Assembly (NCBI GenBank): GCA_963784195.1
Contig: CAWARA010000018.1
Span: 186,001-250,000 of the forward strand
From: CAVQAH01 sp963784195
Lineage (GTDB): Bacteria; Acidobacteriota; Vicinamibacteria; Vicinamibacterales; 2-12-FULL-66-21
Direction of reading: 5' to 3'
Length of the DNA stretch: 64,000 nt
Part shown: one piece after another, positions 26,063-35,712 of the stretch
How positions within the stretch are numbered: position 1 is the stretch's first letter
Layout: each line of letters begins with the position of its first letter
Translations under genes and position numbers: made by a program
Notes under the pieces: generated by a model
What the model saw: the letters and a program-made list of their open reading frames with translations, nothing else
Database searches by the model: none
Told to the model about the DNA's origin: nothing

Positions 26063-27370
26063 TTGCAGCAGGCAGTCGGAAGTCTGGCCCTGTCGGTCGC
26101 GGTCATTCAATCGTCGCCGGCCGCGCAGGCACCAGGTGCGTCACAGGAGCGCGAGATGGACCGAATTGCCCCCGCCTATGTGAAGCTCGCGCTCGCCATG
26201 GGCCTCCACGATCCGGATTATGTCGACGCCTTCTACGGCCCGGCGGAATGGAAACGAGAGGTCGAGTCGGCGAAGCCGCCGCTCGACAGGATTGCAGCGG
26301 ATGCCACCGCTTTGCTCGCGGACCTGAAGAAGGTTCCTGTGGGTGAGGATGAGATGCGCAGCCTGCGCAGGGAATACCTGCAGAAGCAGCTTTCGTCCAT
26401 GGTCGCGCGGACACGGATGTTGAAGGGCGAACGTCTGTCCTTCGACGACGAGTCGCGGGCGCTATATGACGCCGTCGCCCCCGCGTATCCCGAATCGCAT
26501 TTTCAGGCGATTCTCGCGAAACTCGAACCGCGGTTTCCCGGCGAAGGCACGCTCCTCGAGCGATACGAGCGATGGCGCAAGCCGTTCGTCATCCCGCGCG
26601 AGAAGCTCGACTCGGTGTTTCAGATCGCCATCAAGGAGTGCCGGGCACGAACGGTCCCGCACATGAAGTTGCCCGCGGCCGAGAGTTTCACGGTCGAGTA
26701 CGTGACGAACAAGTCCTGGAGCGGCTACAACTGGTATCAAGGGCAGTATCGAAGCGTCATCCAGGTCAACACCGATCTTCCGGTCTACATCGATCGGGCC
26801 GTCGACCTCGCCTGTCACGAGGGATATCCGGGCCACCACGTGTACAACGCCCTGCTCGAGCAGCACCTGGTTCGGGACCGGGGCTGGGTGGAGTTCACGG
26901 TCTATCCTCTGTTCTCGCCTCAGTCGCTGATTGCGGAAGGGACGGCCAACTACGGAATCGAAGTCGCTTTTCCCGGCCAGGAGCGCGTGGACTACGAACG
27001 GTCTGTGCTCTTCCCCGCCGCCGGACTGGATCCCGCTCGGGCAGCCGAATACTACGAGGTGCAGGCACTCGTCGAGGAGCTGTCGTACGCCGGCAACGAA
27101 GCCGCCAGGCGCTATCTGAATGGGAGCATCGACCAGACGGCCGCGGCCCGATGGCTCGAGCAGTTTGCCCTGATGTCGCCCGAGCGCGCGAAGCAGCGCG
27201 TGAAGTTCTTCGACCAGTACCGCAGCTACGTGATCAACTACAACTTCGGGAAAGATCTCGTGGAGCGGTACGTCGAGTCGCGTGGCGGAACGTCGAACAA
27301 TCCCCGCAAGCGATGGGAGGAATTTGGCCGGCTGCTGTCGTCACCGCGGTTACCGTCGGGGCTGCGGTGA
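26063..27370 (+). CDS. DUF885-type exported metallopeptidase-like protein
   Basis: About 435 residues. The zinc motif 'ACHEGYPGHHVYN' (near residue 252) is the typical HEGYPGHH form of the DUF885 family, and 'SLIAEGTANYGIEVAF' downstream supplies the third-ligand Glu region. A signal-like hydrophobic start ends near 'AAQA'. The true start is unclear. TTG 26063 gives a readable signal. ATG 26044 or 26053 in another frame would give 'MTRVAAG' and then need a one-base shift near 26075 to join, which fits the indel pattern of this window. Peptidase activity is inferred from the motif. Confidence 0.78.
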   Translation: MQQAVGSLALSVAVIQSSPAAQAPGASQEREMDRIAPAYVKLALAMGLHDPDYVDAFYGPAEWKREVESAKPPLDRIAADATALLADLKKVPVGEDEMRSLRREYLQKQLSSMVARTRMLKGERLSFDDESRALYDAVAPAYPESHFQAILAKLEPRFPGEGTLLERYERWRKPFVIPREKLDSVFQIAIKECRARTVPHMKLPAAESFTVEYVTNKSWSGYNWYQGQYRSVIQVNTDLPVYIDRAVDLACHEGYPGHHVYNALLEQHLVRDRGWVEFTVYPLFSPQSLIAEGTANYGIEVAFPGQERVDYERSVLFPAAGLDPARAAEYYEVQALVEELSYAGNEAARRYLNGSIDQTAAARWLEQFALMSPERAKQRVKFFDQYRSYVINYNFGKDLVERYVESRGGTSNNPRKRWEEFGRLLSSPRLPSGLR

Positions 27371-27374
27371 GCAG

Positions 27375-28142
27375 CTACAGCGGCCGCCGGAGGATGCGTT
27401 CGACGCGCTCCCGGTAGTGGCGGCTGAGCGTCAGCTGGGCGCCGTTCTTCAACGTGACCCGAAAGTCGCCGTGGACCGATGGCAGCATCTCGCCGATCCG
27501 GTCGAGACGCACGAGCGCCGAGCGGTGGATGCGGACGAACTGACGCGGGTCGAGCTCCTGCTCGAGCCGGACGAGCGTTTCGCGCATCAGGTATTCCCGT
27601 CCTGCCGAGTGAAACAGCACGTAGTTGTCTGCTGCCTGGATCCAGTCGACCTCGGACGTATCGAGGAGCACGATCCGCGCCCCGGCACGCACCGGCACCC
27701 GCTGAAGGTAGCGTCCGCGTTCCTGGACTTCATCGAGCAGCGCCGCGAGCCGTGGATCGACCGTCGATTCACGACGCCCGGTGCCCATCCGGAGGCGAAC
27801 CTGCTCGACCGACTGGTGCAACCTCTCGGGCGTGAATGGCTTCAGCAGGTAGTCGATCGCGTGCACCTCGAAAGCACGCAGGGCATATTGATCGAACGCC
27901 GTGACGAACACGACCGCCGGCACCCGGTCGCCGATCTCGCGCACGACATCGAACCCATCGAGCTCCGGCATCTGCACGTCGAGAAACACCAGATCCGGCC
28001 GGTGCGTGACGATCGCTTCGATGGCGGCACGGCCGTCGCCAGCCTCGGCAACGACATCCAGCTCGGGCTCGCGCCGCAGCATTCGACGCATCCGGCGGCG
28101 CGCCACCGGCTCATCGTCCACGACCGCCACTCTGAGTGTCAT
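27375..28142 (-). CDS. LytTR-family response regulator
   Basis: 255 residues. The receiver domain (1-120) has the acidic pair in 'VAVVDDEPVARRRM', the phospho-accepting Asp in 'DLVFLDVQMPELDGF' (near residue 55) and Lys in 'DYLLKPF'. The C-terminal LytTR DNA-binding domain (about 150-250) has 'DWIQAADNYVLFH', 'FVRIHRSALV' and 'LTLSRHYRE'. Its ATG overlaps the stop of the kinase gene upstream (ATGA), so the two form one two-component unit. Target genes are not evident. Confidence 0.93.
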   Translation of the reverse strand: MTLRVAVVDDEPVARRRMRRMLRREPELDVVAEAGDGRAAIEAIVTHRPDLVFLDVQMPELDGFDVVREIGDRVPAVVFVTAFDQYALRAFEVHAIDYLLKPFTPERLHQSVEQVRLRMGTGRRESTVDPRLAALLDEVQERGRYLQRVPVRAGARIVLLDTSEVDWIQAADNYVLFHSAGREYLMRETLVRLEQELDPRQFVRIHRSALVRLDRIGEMLPSVHGDFRVTLKNGAQLTLSRHYRERVERILRRPL

Positions 28143-29189
28143 GCCGCCTCCAGGCGTCGATAGGGAAACGAAACGCGGACCAGCACGCCGCCCGAGTTGT
28201 GCTGCGCGACGTCGAGCGCGAACGCATCACCGAACAGGGCCTCCAGGCGTGCACGAGTGTTGCTGAGGCCTATGCCCGCCTGCGGCTCTCCCCGCGACAA
28301 CCCCCGGCCGTCGTCCTGAATTGTGAGCTCGACCTGTCCATCCACCAGGTGCGCGGTGACAGCGATACGCCCTGACGCCGCATGCCGGGACAAGCCATGC
28401 CGAATCGCATTTTCGACCAGCGGCTGCATGAGCAGCATCGGGATCGTCGCGTCGAGCACATGCGGATCCGCATCGACGGATACCTGCAGACGATCGCCGA
28501 ACCGGACCTGCTGAATGTCGATGTAACACGACAACAGGTGCAGCTCGCGCCGCACGTCCACCTCGGGCGTCGCCCCGGCTTCGAGTGTCTCACGCAGCAG
28601 CAGGCTCAGACCGGCGATCATGCGATCCGCCGCCTCGGGATCCTCATGGACCAGCTCGGAGATCGCATTCAGCGTGTTGAACAGGAAATGTGGCTGCAGC
28701 TGCATGCTCAGCAGCATCAGCCGCGTCTCTGCCAGTCGCGCTTCGAGCTGGGACGCGCGCAACTCGCGTTCGCGTGACGTGTGGTAATAGCGGAGTCCGT
28801 GCGCCGCCGCAAGGATCATCCAATAGATCAGAAAATTGAAGGGCGCGCCGCTGGCCAGCAGGAAGTAGCCTCGCCCGAACATCGCCCGCCGGATCCAGCC
28901 ATCCATGTAGACTTTCAGGACCGCGATCGCAATCGCTGCAACGAGGTGGATCCCGCCATTGCGCAGCGAGCGAGCCTCGTTGAATGGGGCGGCGTTCGGC
29001 AAGCATCAGAATGAGTGGCGTCAGCGCCGCCCAGCCGTACCACTCTCCGAGGGATCGCTTGATTGAGGGAATCCAGTTGGCCGCGCTGCCGCTCGACAGA
29101 TACGTCAGCGAATTGGCCGCCGCGATGAAGAGGCCGAGGGCCGTATAACCGGCGAAGATGGCCCACAGGCGGGTCCCGCGCGACTGCAT
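28139..29189 (-). CDS. LytS/YehU-type sensor histidine kinase (frameshifted)
   Basis: Joined protein of about 350 residues. The N-terminal membrane part, from ATG 29189, has four hydrophobic segments; it reads 'WGWAALTPLILMLAERRP'-like sequence until about 28990. Homology then continues in the next frame as 'FNEARSLRNGGIHLVAA'. The catalytic part has the His box 'SMQLQPHFLFNTLNAISELV' and the ATPase N box 'LVENAIRHGL' and 'DDGRGL'. The shift falls in a run of four C (GGGG at 28987-28990 on the plus strand); one C fewer restores the frame, so this is most likely a homopolymer sequencing error. It pairs with the LytTR regulator. Confidence 0.87.
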
Positions 29190-29307
29190 GGTCACGTGTT
29201 GTACACCAGAACGTGTGAACGGCCCTTCGACAAGCTCACGAGCAGGCTCTTGTGAGGGGCAACCGGAGTGGCACGGGGCGAAACGAGGTAGAGTGCGACC
29301 GAGAGGA

Positions 29308-31017
29308 ATGTCCAAGGCGGTCATCGCGTTCGCAGCCACCCTTTGCGTGGCTGGCTACGTGTTCGTCTACGCGGCGCGGAAGGCCGATCAACCGATTCGA
29401 TCGGACGGGTTCAGCTACTACGTCTACCTGCCGTCCTGGTTTCTGTTTCACGACACCACGCTGCGAGAGGTCGCGCTGGACTGCTGCGGCGGCGAGTTTC
29501 CAGCCTTCACCGCAATCATCCGCTGGCCGGAGACGCGACGATGGGTCAACGCACATCCGATTGGCGTCGCCATCTTTCAGGCGCCCTTTTTCGTCGCGGC
29601 TCACCTCCTGACGAGATGGACCAACCTGTCGCCTGACGGATTTACGCTTTACTATCAGCACGCAGCCGGTCTCTCGGGCGTGTTCTGGGCGATCGCGGGT
29701 CTCGTGGTGCTTCGCGACATCCTGCGCCGGCACTTCAGTGACGCCGTGACAGCGGCCACGCTTTTCGCCGTCCTCTTCGGCACGAACCTCTTTCACTACG
29801 CGACCTACGACAGTTCCTACAGCCACGTGTATTCGTTCTTTCTGTTCGCCTGTTTCCTCAACCTGACCGATCGCTGGCACGAACGGCCGTCACGGCGGTT
29901 GTCGGTTCTCCTCGGCCTCGTCGCGGGCCTCATCGTGCTCGTCCGGCACACCAATGTGCTCTTCCTGGTGACGTTTCCGCTGTATGGAGCAACGAACCTG
30001 GCGACCTTGACCTCAACCTGGCACCGTCTGAAGTCTCAATGGCGGGACGTGCTGGTGATGACGACCGTGGGGCTGGTTGTGATTGCGCCCCAACTGGCGC
30101 TCTATTACCAGGCGACGGGCAGATTCCTCGTGAGCTCGTACGGCAGCCTCGGGTTCAACTTTACGGCACCCCGGATCTTTGGGGTGCTGTTCAGCGTTCA
30201 GAAGGGAGTGTTCTTCTGGTCACCGCTGCTGCTGGCGGCTCTTGCGGGACTCGTATTCAGCCCTGGGCTTGCACGGAACGTGCGCCTCGGAGGCATGCTG
30301 TTCCTCGTCGCGAACACCTACCTCATCGCCAGCTGGTGGGACTGGCAGTTCGGCGGCAGCTACGGGCATCGCGGCTTCGTCGACGGCTTCCCGATCTTCG
30401 CGATCGGGCTGGCCGGGTTCTTTCAGTGGGCAGCGGCGTCAGCAACTCGGCGGTCTCTTGTCACGATTTGCGCTACTGTCGCCATCGCGCTGTCGGTTGT
30501 GCAGATGATCCAGGTACTGGAACCGGGTGATGCCGATGAGCGACACGACCTGGGATCATTACCGGTCCGTCTTCCTTCGCCTGCAGTGATGCGCCGGTCT
30601 CATGCCGTTAGTGCCGTCGCGATCGCCGTCCTGGTGGCGATTCTCTTCTGGCTTCGCGACCCCGCGTGGCTCGCGACGGTCGAGTCCGGCTTCGGACCGT
30701 GGCAGACGGATGCCGATCAAGCGAGGTACCGATGGACCGCGGGCCGTGCGTCGTTTTTCGTTCCATCCTCGGCCTCGGAGATCCGAATCCCGATACGGAC
30801 GGGACGCGAGCCGGAAGGCTGGCCGGTCGTCGTCACGATCAGCGTCGACGATCGGAGCGTCGACCGGGTGTCGCTGACCGATAGCGCGTGGCACGTCAGC
30901 AGAGTTCGCTTGCCAGGACCTGGATCGAGACGCGTTCGACGAATCGACATTCACGTCGATCGCACGATTGACGGAAGTCGTGGCATTCAGGTGGGTGAAT
31001 TGCAACTAAGCCGATGA
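29308..31017 (+). CDS. Membrane glycosyltransferase-like protein (GT39/PMT-like)
   Basis: 569 residues with about ten hydrophobic segments in the first 420 and a soluble beta-rich C-terminal part. The N-terminal loop has Asp residues in 'RSDGFSYYVYLP', as in the DxE/DxD first loop of GT-C enzymes, then 'WVNAHPIGVAIFQAPFF'. It resembles hypothetical dolichyl-phosphate-mannose transferase-like proteins; substrate and acceptor are unknown. AGAGG directly before ATG 29308 supports the start. It is divergently placed to the LytS kinase, which starts 118 nt away. Confidence 0.65.
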   Translation: MSKAVIAFAATLCVAGYVFVYAARKADQPIRSDGFSYYVYLPSWFLFHDTTLREVALDCCGGEFPAFTAIIRWPETRRWVNAHPIGVAIFQAPFFVAAHLLTRWTNLSPDGFTLYYQHAAGLSGVFWAIAGLVVLRDILRRHFSDAVTAATLFAVLFGTNLFHYATYDSSYSHVYSFFLFACFLNLTDRWHERPSRRLSVLLGLVAGLIVLVRHTNVLFLVTFPLYGATNLATLTSTWHRLKSQWRDVLVMTTVGLVVIAPQLALYYQATGRFLVSSYGSLGFNFTAPRIFGVLFSVQKGVFFWSPLLLAALAGLVFSPGLARNVRLGGMLFLVANTYLIASWWDWQFGGSYGHRGFVDGFPIFAIGLAGFFQWAAASATRRSLVTICATVAIALSVVQMIQVLEPGDADERHDLGSLPVRLPSPAVMRRSHAVSAVAIAVLVAILFWLRDPAWLATVESGFGPWQTDADQARYRWTAGRASFFVPSSASEIRIPIRTGREPEGWPVVVTISVDDRSVDRVSLTDSAWHVSRVRLPGPGSRRVRRIDIHVDRTIDGSRGIQVGELQLSR

Positions 31018-31022
31018 CGGAG

Positions 31023-31112
31023 CCGTGGTTCGTGGCCCGTCGCTCGTAGCTCGAAGTGCCCAGGCGTGACAAGTTGCCACTCGAGCGACGAGCGACGAAC
31101 CACGGACCACGG
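31023..31112 (+). repeat. Family B long palindrome B3
   Basis: Arms of about 32 bases, starting CCGTGGTTCGTGGCCCGTCG at 31023 and ending with the near complement at 31112, with a 26-base loop. The family C palindrome abuts it directly. Confidence 0.86.
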
Positions 31113-31130
31113 CCCGACCTTAAGGTCGGG
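31113..31130 (+). repeat. Family C palindrome
   Basis: CCCGACCTTAAGGTCGGG is an 18-base perfect palindrome. The same sequence is at 42500-42517, and a copy one base shorter lies at 42553-42569. Here it begins at the exact base where palindrome B3 ends, so the two families can sit in tandem. Confidence 0.9.
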
Positions 31131-31171
31131 CGTGCTTCGAATCAAGGCAGGCGGTAATTAGGGGCAGGTGA

Positions 31172-32158
31172 ATGATGATCGCGATAGAAATCGTCAAGCC
31201 CGGCGGGCCCGAGGTGCTCGTCGCAACCGAGCGGGAGGTCCCGAAGCCTGGACCCGGCGAGGTACTCGTCAAAGTTGAAGCTGCCGGCGTCAATCGTCCC
31301 GACATTCTTCAACGTCTCGGCAACTATCCTCCCCCGCCGGGGGCATCCGATATTCCCGGTCTGGAAATCGCCGGAACCGTGGTCGCGATCGGCGGGTCGA
31401 CACACGAAGCGGTGCGCTGGCGCGAGGGCGATCGGCTGTGCGCGCTGGTGGCGGGCGGAGGCTACGCCGAGTACTGCGCGGTTCCTGCCGTGCAGTGCCT
31501 GCCCATCCCGAAAGGCCTCGACGCGACGTCGGCCGCGGCAATTCCCGAGACCTTCTTCACGGTCTGGACCAACGTCTTTCAGCGGGGCGGACTGAAGCAG
31601 GGCGAAACAATCCTGGTGCATGGCGGAACGAGCGGCATCGGGACGACGGCCATACAGCTCGCCCGTGAACACGGTGCAAAGGTCTTTGCCACCGCTGGCT
31701 CCGACGCAAAGGCCGCTGCGTGCGATCGACTGGGAGCTCGCGGCATCAACTACCGCACGAGTGATTTCGTACAGGTCGTTCGTGACGAAACCTCCGGCCG
31801 TGGCGTCGACGTCGTCCTCGACATCGTCGGCGGCGACTACCTGCAACGGAATATCGATGCGCTTGCGCTCAACGGGAGGCTTCTGCAGATCGGCCTGCTC
31901 GGGAGCGCGCGCGCGCAAATCAATCTGGGACCGCTGATGCACAAGCGGTTGACCCTGACGGGCTCGACCCTGCGCGCCAGATCGCCAGCCGAAAAGGGCG
32001 CGATCGGCGCGGAGCTCGAGTCACACGTCTGGCCGCTTCTGGAGGCGAAGCGCGTCGCGCCGGTGATCCACGCGACGTTCCCGCTCGCGCGCGCTTCAGA
32101 CGCGCATCGGCTTCTCGAATCAGGCGACGTGATTGGAAAGGTCGTCCTGGTAGTCTGA
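31172..32158 (+). CDS. NAD(P)H quinone oxidoreductase, PIG3 type
   Basis: 328 residues of the zinc-independent branch of the medium-chain dehydrogenases. The opening 'MIAIEIVKPGGPEVL' and 'VEAAGVNRPDILQRLGNYPPPPG' are the family hallmarks (TIGR02824-like), and the nucleotide-binding 'VHGGTSGIGTTAIQLA' lies near residue 150. It reduces quinones with NADPH. The last 39 bases overlap the convergent gene on the other strand. Confidence 0.92.
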   Translation: MMIAIEIVKPGGPEVLVATEREVPKPGPGEVLVKVEAAGVNRPDILQRLGNYPPPPGASDIPGLEIAGTVVAIGGSTHEAVRWREGDRLCALVAGGGYAEYCAVPAVQCLPIPKGLDATSAAAIPETFFTVWTNVFQRGGLKQGETILVHGGTSGIGTTAIQLAREHGAKVFATAGSDAKAAACDRLGARGINYRTSDFVQVVRDETSGRGVDVVLDIVGGDYLQRNIDALALNGRLLQIGLLGSARAQINLGPLMHKRLTLTGSTLRARSPAEKGAIGAELESHVWPLLEAKRVAPVIHATFPLARASDAHRLLESGDVIGKVVLVV

Positions 32159-32521
32159 CGTCTTGTAGAGGAATCCGATCCAGAACACCCCGTGGGCTGA
32201 CGCGAAGAGCGCAAGTGGAAACTCGGTACCGGGCTGAGTCTGGCTGGGCAACGTCGACCAGTACAGCGACTGAACCGAAACAGCGGCCATCGCCGACACA
32301 GCCAGGATGGCAAGGTTCGGCCCGTGGGGTCGCGAGTGCCACAGCGCCCAGCCGGCTGCCGCCGACAGCGCAGCGACCAAACCGTGAACGATCAGCTCGA
32401 GAAGGGTGAGGGGACCACGGAAGGAAATCGTTGGGAGCGTCTGCGATACGGACACGGCAAAGTTCATGGGCTGCCAGATGAAGAGCACCACGCACAGCAG
32501 CCAGCGAAGCAGACGGACCAC
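32120..32521 (-). CDS. Small membrane protein of unknown function
   Basis: 133 residues with four hydrophobic segments ('RWLLCVVLFIWQPMNFAVSV', 'LTLLELIVHGLVAALSAAAG', 'LAILAVSAMAAVSV', 'LALFASAHGVFWIGF'). The predicted start is GTG 32521. I do not recognise the family. Its 3' end overlaps the convergent quinone oxidoreductase gene by 39 bases. The regular membrane topology and codon bias argue for a real gene. Confidence 0.6.
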   Translation of the reverse strand: MVRLLRWLLCVVLFIWQPMNFAVSVSQTLPTISFRGPLTLLELIVHGLVAALSAAAGWALWHSRPHGPNLAILAVSAMAAVSVQSLYWSTLPSQTQPGTEFPLALFASAHGVFWIGFLYKTSDYQDDLSNHVA

Positions 32522-32575
32522 GGATCGATCTTACCGCGCCCGTGCCGTCTGCTTCCCCGCGAGGTCAATTGGGCG

Positions 32576-34515
32576 TTACCGGCGCGTGACTGGTTCCGTC
32601 GTTCGCTTGTGGCCGTTGAGCTCGGCAGCCAGGTCGATCATCCGGATGAACTCTGCGCGGTAACCGTCAGGATCATCACCGCGGTAGCGGCGGGCGAGGT
32701 CTGCGCGTCGAATCCCACGTCGCCTCTCCCTTGAACTCCGAATTCCGCAGCAGCATTCCGAACTGCGCTACGGCGGCGGCGAAGCCAAGATTCGCCCCTG
32801 ACTCCGACGTCGCATTGCGCACGACGTGCGTCAGCAGTTGACTCGTCGACGCATCAGGCTTCTTGTATCGCAGCTTGACCGTCATCAGCTCACCGGATCG
32901 GGCCGATTCCCCGACCTTGTGCTCGTCCTGGTACTTGAGCGGCTCCACTGACGGCACATCGATCCGCTCACCGGCCGGGATGATCTCGTACAGCGCCGTC
33001 ACGGTGTGCCCGGCGCCGATTTCGCCGGCGTCCTTGCGGTCGTCGTTGAAGTCCTCCCGGTTCAACAGGCGGTTCTCGTAACCAATCAGCCGATATGCGC
33101 CGACGACGGCCGGATTGAACTCGACCTGGATCTTCACGTCCTTCGCGACCGTGATCAGCGTGGCGCCCGCTTCGGCGATCAGCACGCGTCGCGCTTCGTG
33201 CAATGAATCGAGGTAGGCGTAGTTCCCATTGCCCTTGTCCGCCAGCTTTTCCATCGTGGAATCCTTGAGATTGCCGGTGCCGACGCCAAGGACCGACAGG
33301 AACACGCCACGCTCACGCTGTTGCTCGATGAGCCTCACCAGCTCGCCCTGGCTCGTGACGCCCACGTTGAAGTCGCCATCGGTCGCCAGGATCACGCGGT
33401 TGATGCCGCCCTCGATGAACGAGGATGCCGCGACGTTGTAGGCGAGGTGGATCCCCGCTGCGCCGTTCGTCGAGCCTCCGGGCTTCAGGTCGGCGATTGC
33501 CCGCTTGATGATGTCCTTGCGATGCCCCGGCGTCGGCGGCAGCACGAGACCGCTCGCGCCGGCGTAAACAACGATGGAGACACGATCGTGGTCGGTCAGG
33601 CTGTCGGCGAGCATGCTCATCGCGTTGCGCACGAGCGGGAGCTTGTCGGGTGAAGCCATCGATCCAGACACGTCGAGCAGGAACACGAGGTTGCGCGGTG
33701 GCGTTCGTTCGGAATCGATGCGCCGCGACTGCAGCCCGATCAATGCCAGCCTGTTTCGCGGATTCCACGGACACTGCGCAACTTCCGTCGTCACCGAGAA
33801 CGGCGCATTGGACGGCGCGTTCGGGTACGCGAAGCGGAAGTAGTTGATCAACTCTTCAGTGCGGACCGCATCCGCAGGCGGCAGTTGGCCTTCGTTCAGG
33901 AAGCGCCGGACGTTCGAGTACGACGCAGTGTCGACGTCGATCGAGAAGGTCGATACGGGATCGTTGGTGACACGACGAAAACGGTTGTCATCGATGCGAT
34001 CGTAGGCCTCGGTGTGGAACTGCTGGCGGCCAGGATCGGGATTGAATCGTCCGCCTGCGATGCCGGCCGCGACGGGTGAGGCGGCGGGTACGGCCGGGAG
34101 CGCTGACTCACGTGAAAGTGTCTTTGCGTCCTCTCTGGCCCGTGCCTGAGCCTGTGGCTGTTGCACGATCTCCTCGTCGAAGGCCTTCAGCGTCAGGGTC
34201 AATTTGATCTGCCCTAGCGGCTGATCACCAACGGTCACCGTCGGTGTGCTCGTCGGCGTGTAACCGTTGAGCACGGCGCGAAGACCGTAGCTTCCCTTCG
34301 AAACTCCAGCGAAACGAAACCGGCCCTGGACGTCGGTCTGGGCGCTCAGCACCGTGGTGCCATTCGCCGTCAGTTCGACAAGCACACCCGACAGCGCGTT
34401 GCCTGCGCCGTCGACGACGACTGCCGTGCACGACCCCGGCCTGAACCGCGGGGCCTTGATAGGTATGGGACACGAGAAGACCAACCGCCGCGATCCACGC
34501 AAGCACCAGGCGCAT
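32576..34515 (-). CDS. YfbK-type von Willebrand factor A protein with N-terminal carboxypeptidase-regulatory-like domain (two frameshifts)
   Basis: The N-terminus from ATG 34515 is a signal peptide ('MRLVLAWIAAVGLLVSH'). The frame changes in a GGGG run (CCCC near 34434 on the plus strand) and continues with 'SCTAVVVDGAGNALSGV', a carboxypeptidase-regulatory-like beta domain (about residues 30-100). A YfbK N-terminal region ('FSIDVDTASYSNVRRFLNEG') follows, then the VWA domain with MIDAS 'FLLDVSGSMAS' and 'LATDGDFNVGV'. The main frame ends at 32676 in sequence unlike the family, but a shift near 32717 restores 'DPDGYRAEFIRMIDLAAELN' and a stop at 32576. Both breaks look like indels. It is probably a surface or periplasmic metal-dependent adhesion-type scaffold; role unknown. 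Confidence 0.82.
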
Positions 34516-34532
34516 GACGAGCCTCCCGTAAC

Positions 34533-34576
34533 GTCCGGCTTTAGCCGGACCTTGTGGCGTCCGGCTTTAGCCGGAC
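34533..34576 (+). repeat. Family A palindrome, two direct copies
   Basis: Perfect copies of GTCCGGCTTTAGCCGGAC lie at 34533-34550 and 34559-34576, 26 bases apart, directly upstream of the VWA gene start. The arrangement matches the pair before hisI at 5352-5396. Confidence 0.9.
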
Positions 34577-34617
34577 CTTGTCACCTGATACTTGAACGGA
34601 GGGGTGCGGATTTTCTT

Positions 34618-34690
34618 GCGGAGGCCTGAAAATGCCCCGCCTCCGCTGGTCGCGGGGTATGCGGGCGACCAGCTTCGGCGAGGTCTCGCC
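34618..34690 (+). repeat. Three consecutive hairpins in the VWA-DUF4159 gap
   Basis: Between the two genes lie GCGGAGGC/GCCTCCGC (34618-34625 with 34639-34646), CTGGTCGC/GCGACCAG (34646-34653 with 34665-34672, sharing one base with the first) and GGCGAG/CTCGCC near 34677-34690. They are packed almost without gaps. No ORF support and no T-tract. Confidence 0.65.
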
Positions 34691-34732
34691 GTAGCGCGCA
34701 TAGATCCCTAGCGCGCGAAGGCGGACCGGAAA

Positions 34733-35554
34733 TCAGTGGCTCAGGGCGTAGAGGACGACGTTGATCCCGAAGGCGTAGCCGTCGACGGAAAAATTGTAGA
34801 AGTAGCTCGGGTCGTCGGCCTCACGCTCCCAGGAGTCGCCGACGTCGGTGTTGTGCGTGATGAGCACGAGCATCCTGCCGGTACGGTCGTGGATGCCCCG
34901 CGCGGTCGGAATGGCACTGTCGGCACCGCGCTCGGACGTTCCGCCGCCGCTGCCCATCCAGTGGTTGATGGACGGAATCTGCGGGACCTTCTTGATCTCG
35001 AACTGCGAGCGAAAAAGCGGGTGGTCCTTGGGCAGGTCGACGATCGGGTACTCGTGCGGCGGGAGGACCTTCCCGATCTCACGAGCCCAGTGCTCCCAGG
35101 CGTAGCTTCCCCAAAAGTCGTCCGCCCAGAGGAACCCGCCCTTCTGCAGATACTCCCGCAGCCGCTCGACTTCATCCTCGGCGAAATACGAAGACCCGAC
35201 CTCGGTCATCATCACGAAGGGGCACTGAAACAGCTCAGCATCCCGCAGGGTGACGACGACGTGTTTCGGTTCGCCGTCGTTCAGGAAACCGACGCGGGTC
35301 TTGGTCAGTTCCCCCAGGCGAACCGACAGGTTGATGTCGGCGCGGGGATAGTCGACGCTCCAGTTGCCTCCGTCACCATCGCGGCTGCTCTGGAACATTA
35401 CCCGGCAGAAGTTGAACGCCCCGTCGAAGGTATCGGGCGTCGGCGTGCGCAGCATCCCGAAGGTGCGTCCGCGCCGGAACTGGGCGGACGTGACCGTGGC
35501 GAAACCCGCAGCCAGCACGACCGCCAGGAGCGCCGCCCGTCGCCACCGTCGCAT
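34733..35554 (-). CDS. DUF4159-domain exported protein
   Basis: 273 residues. A signal peptide ('RRAALLAVVLAAGFATVTSA') precedes a DUF4159 domain, recognised from 'FNFCRVMFQSS', 'WSVDYPRADINLSVRLGELT', 'YLQKGGFLWADDFWGSYAW' and the conserved 'HPLF' and 'GRMLVLITHNTDVGDSWE'. The fold is thought to be glutamine-amidotransferase-like, but no activity is known. TACAAT about six bases upstream of the ATG on the same strand suggests a near-leaderless transcript. Confidence 0.88.
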   Translation of the reverse strand: MRRWRRAALLAVVLAAGFATVTSAQFRRGRTFGMLRTPTPDTFDGAFNFCRVMFQSSRDGDGGNWSVDYPRADINLSVRLGELTKTRVGFLNDGEPKHVVVTLRDAELFQCPFVMMTEVGSSYFAEDEVERLREYLQKGGFLWADDFWGSYAWEHWAREIGKVLPPHEYPIVDLPKDHPLFRSQFEIKKVPQIPSINHWMGSGGGTSERGADSAIPTARGIHDRTGRMLVLITHNTDVGDSWEREADDPSYFYNFSVDGYAFGINVVLYALSH

Positions 35555-35582
35555 GCCGTAATTGTAGCCGCTGTTCCGCCAC

Positions 35583-35682
35583 GTAGCGTCCGGCTTTTCC
35601 GCCTTCGCGCGAAGCGCTACGGCGGACCCGCCGTAGCCTTGGCGCGGGAGCCGGACATCGTCCAGCTGAAGCCGGACGCTAC
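35583..35682 (+). repeat. Composite family A palindrome
   Basis: Perfect 14-base arms GTAGCGTCCGGCTT (35583-35596) and its complement (35669-35682) enclose a second perfect 10-bp hairpin GCTACGGCGG/CCGCCGTAGC (35616-35625 with 35628-35637). It is a larger relative of the GTCCGGCTTTAGCCGGAC repeats and sits upstream of the topoisomerase gene. Confidence 0.88.
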
Positions 35683-35712
35683 GAAGCCTGTTAAGATCTC
35701 CCGATCCCCTGA

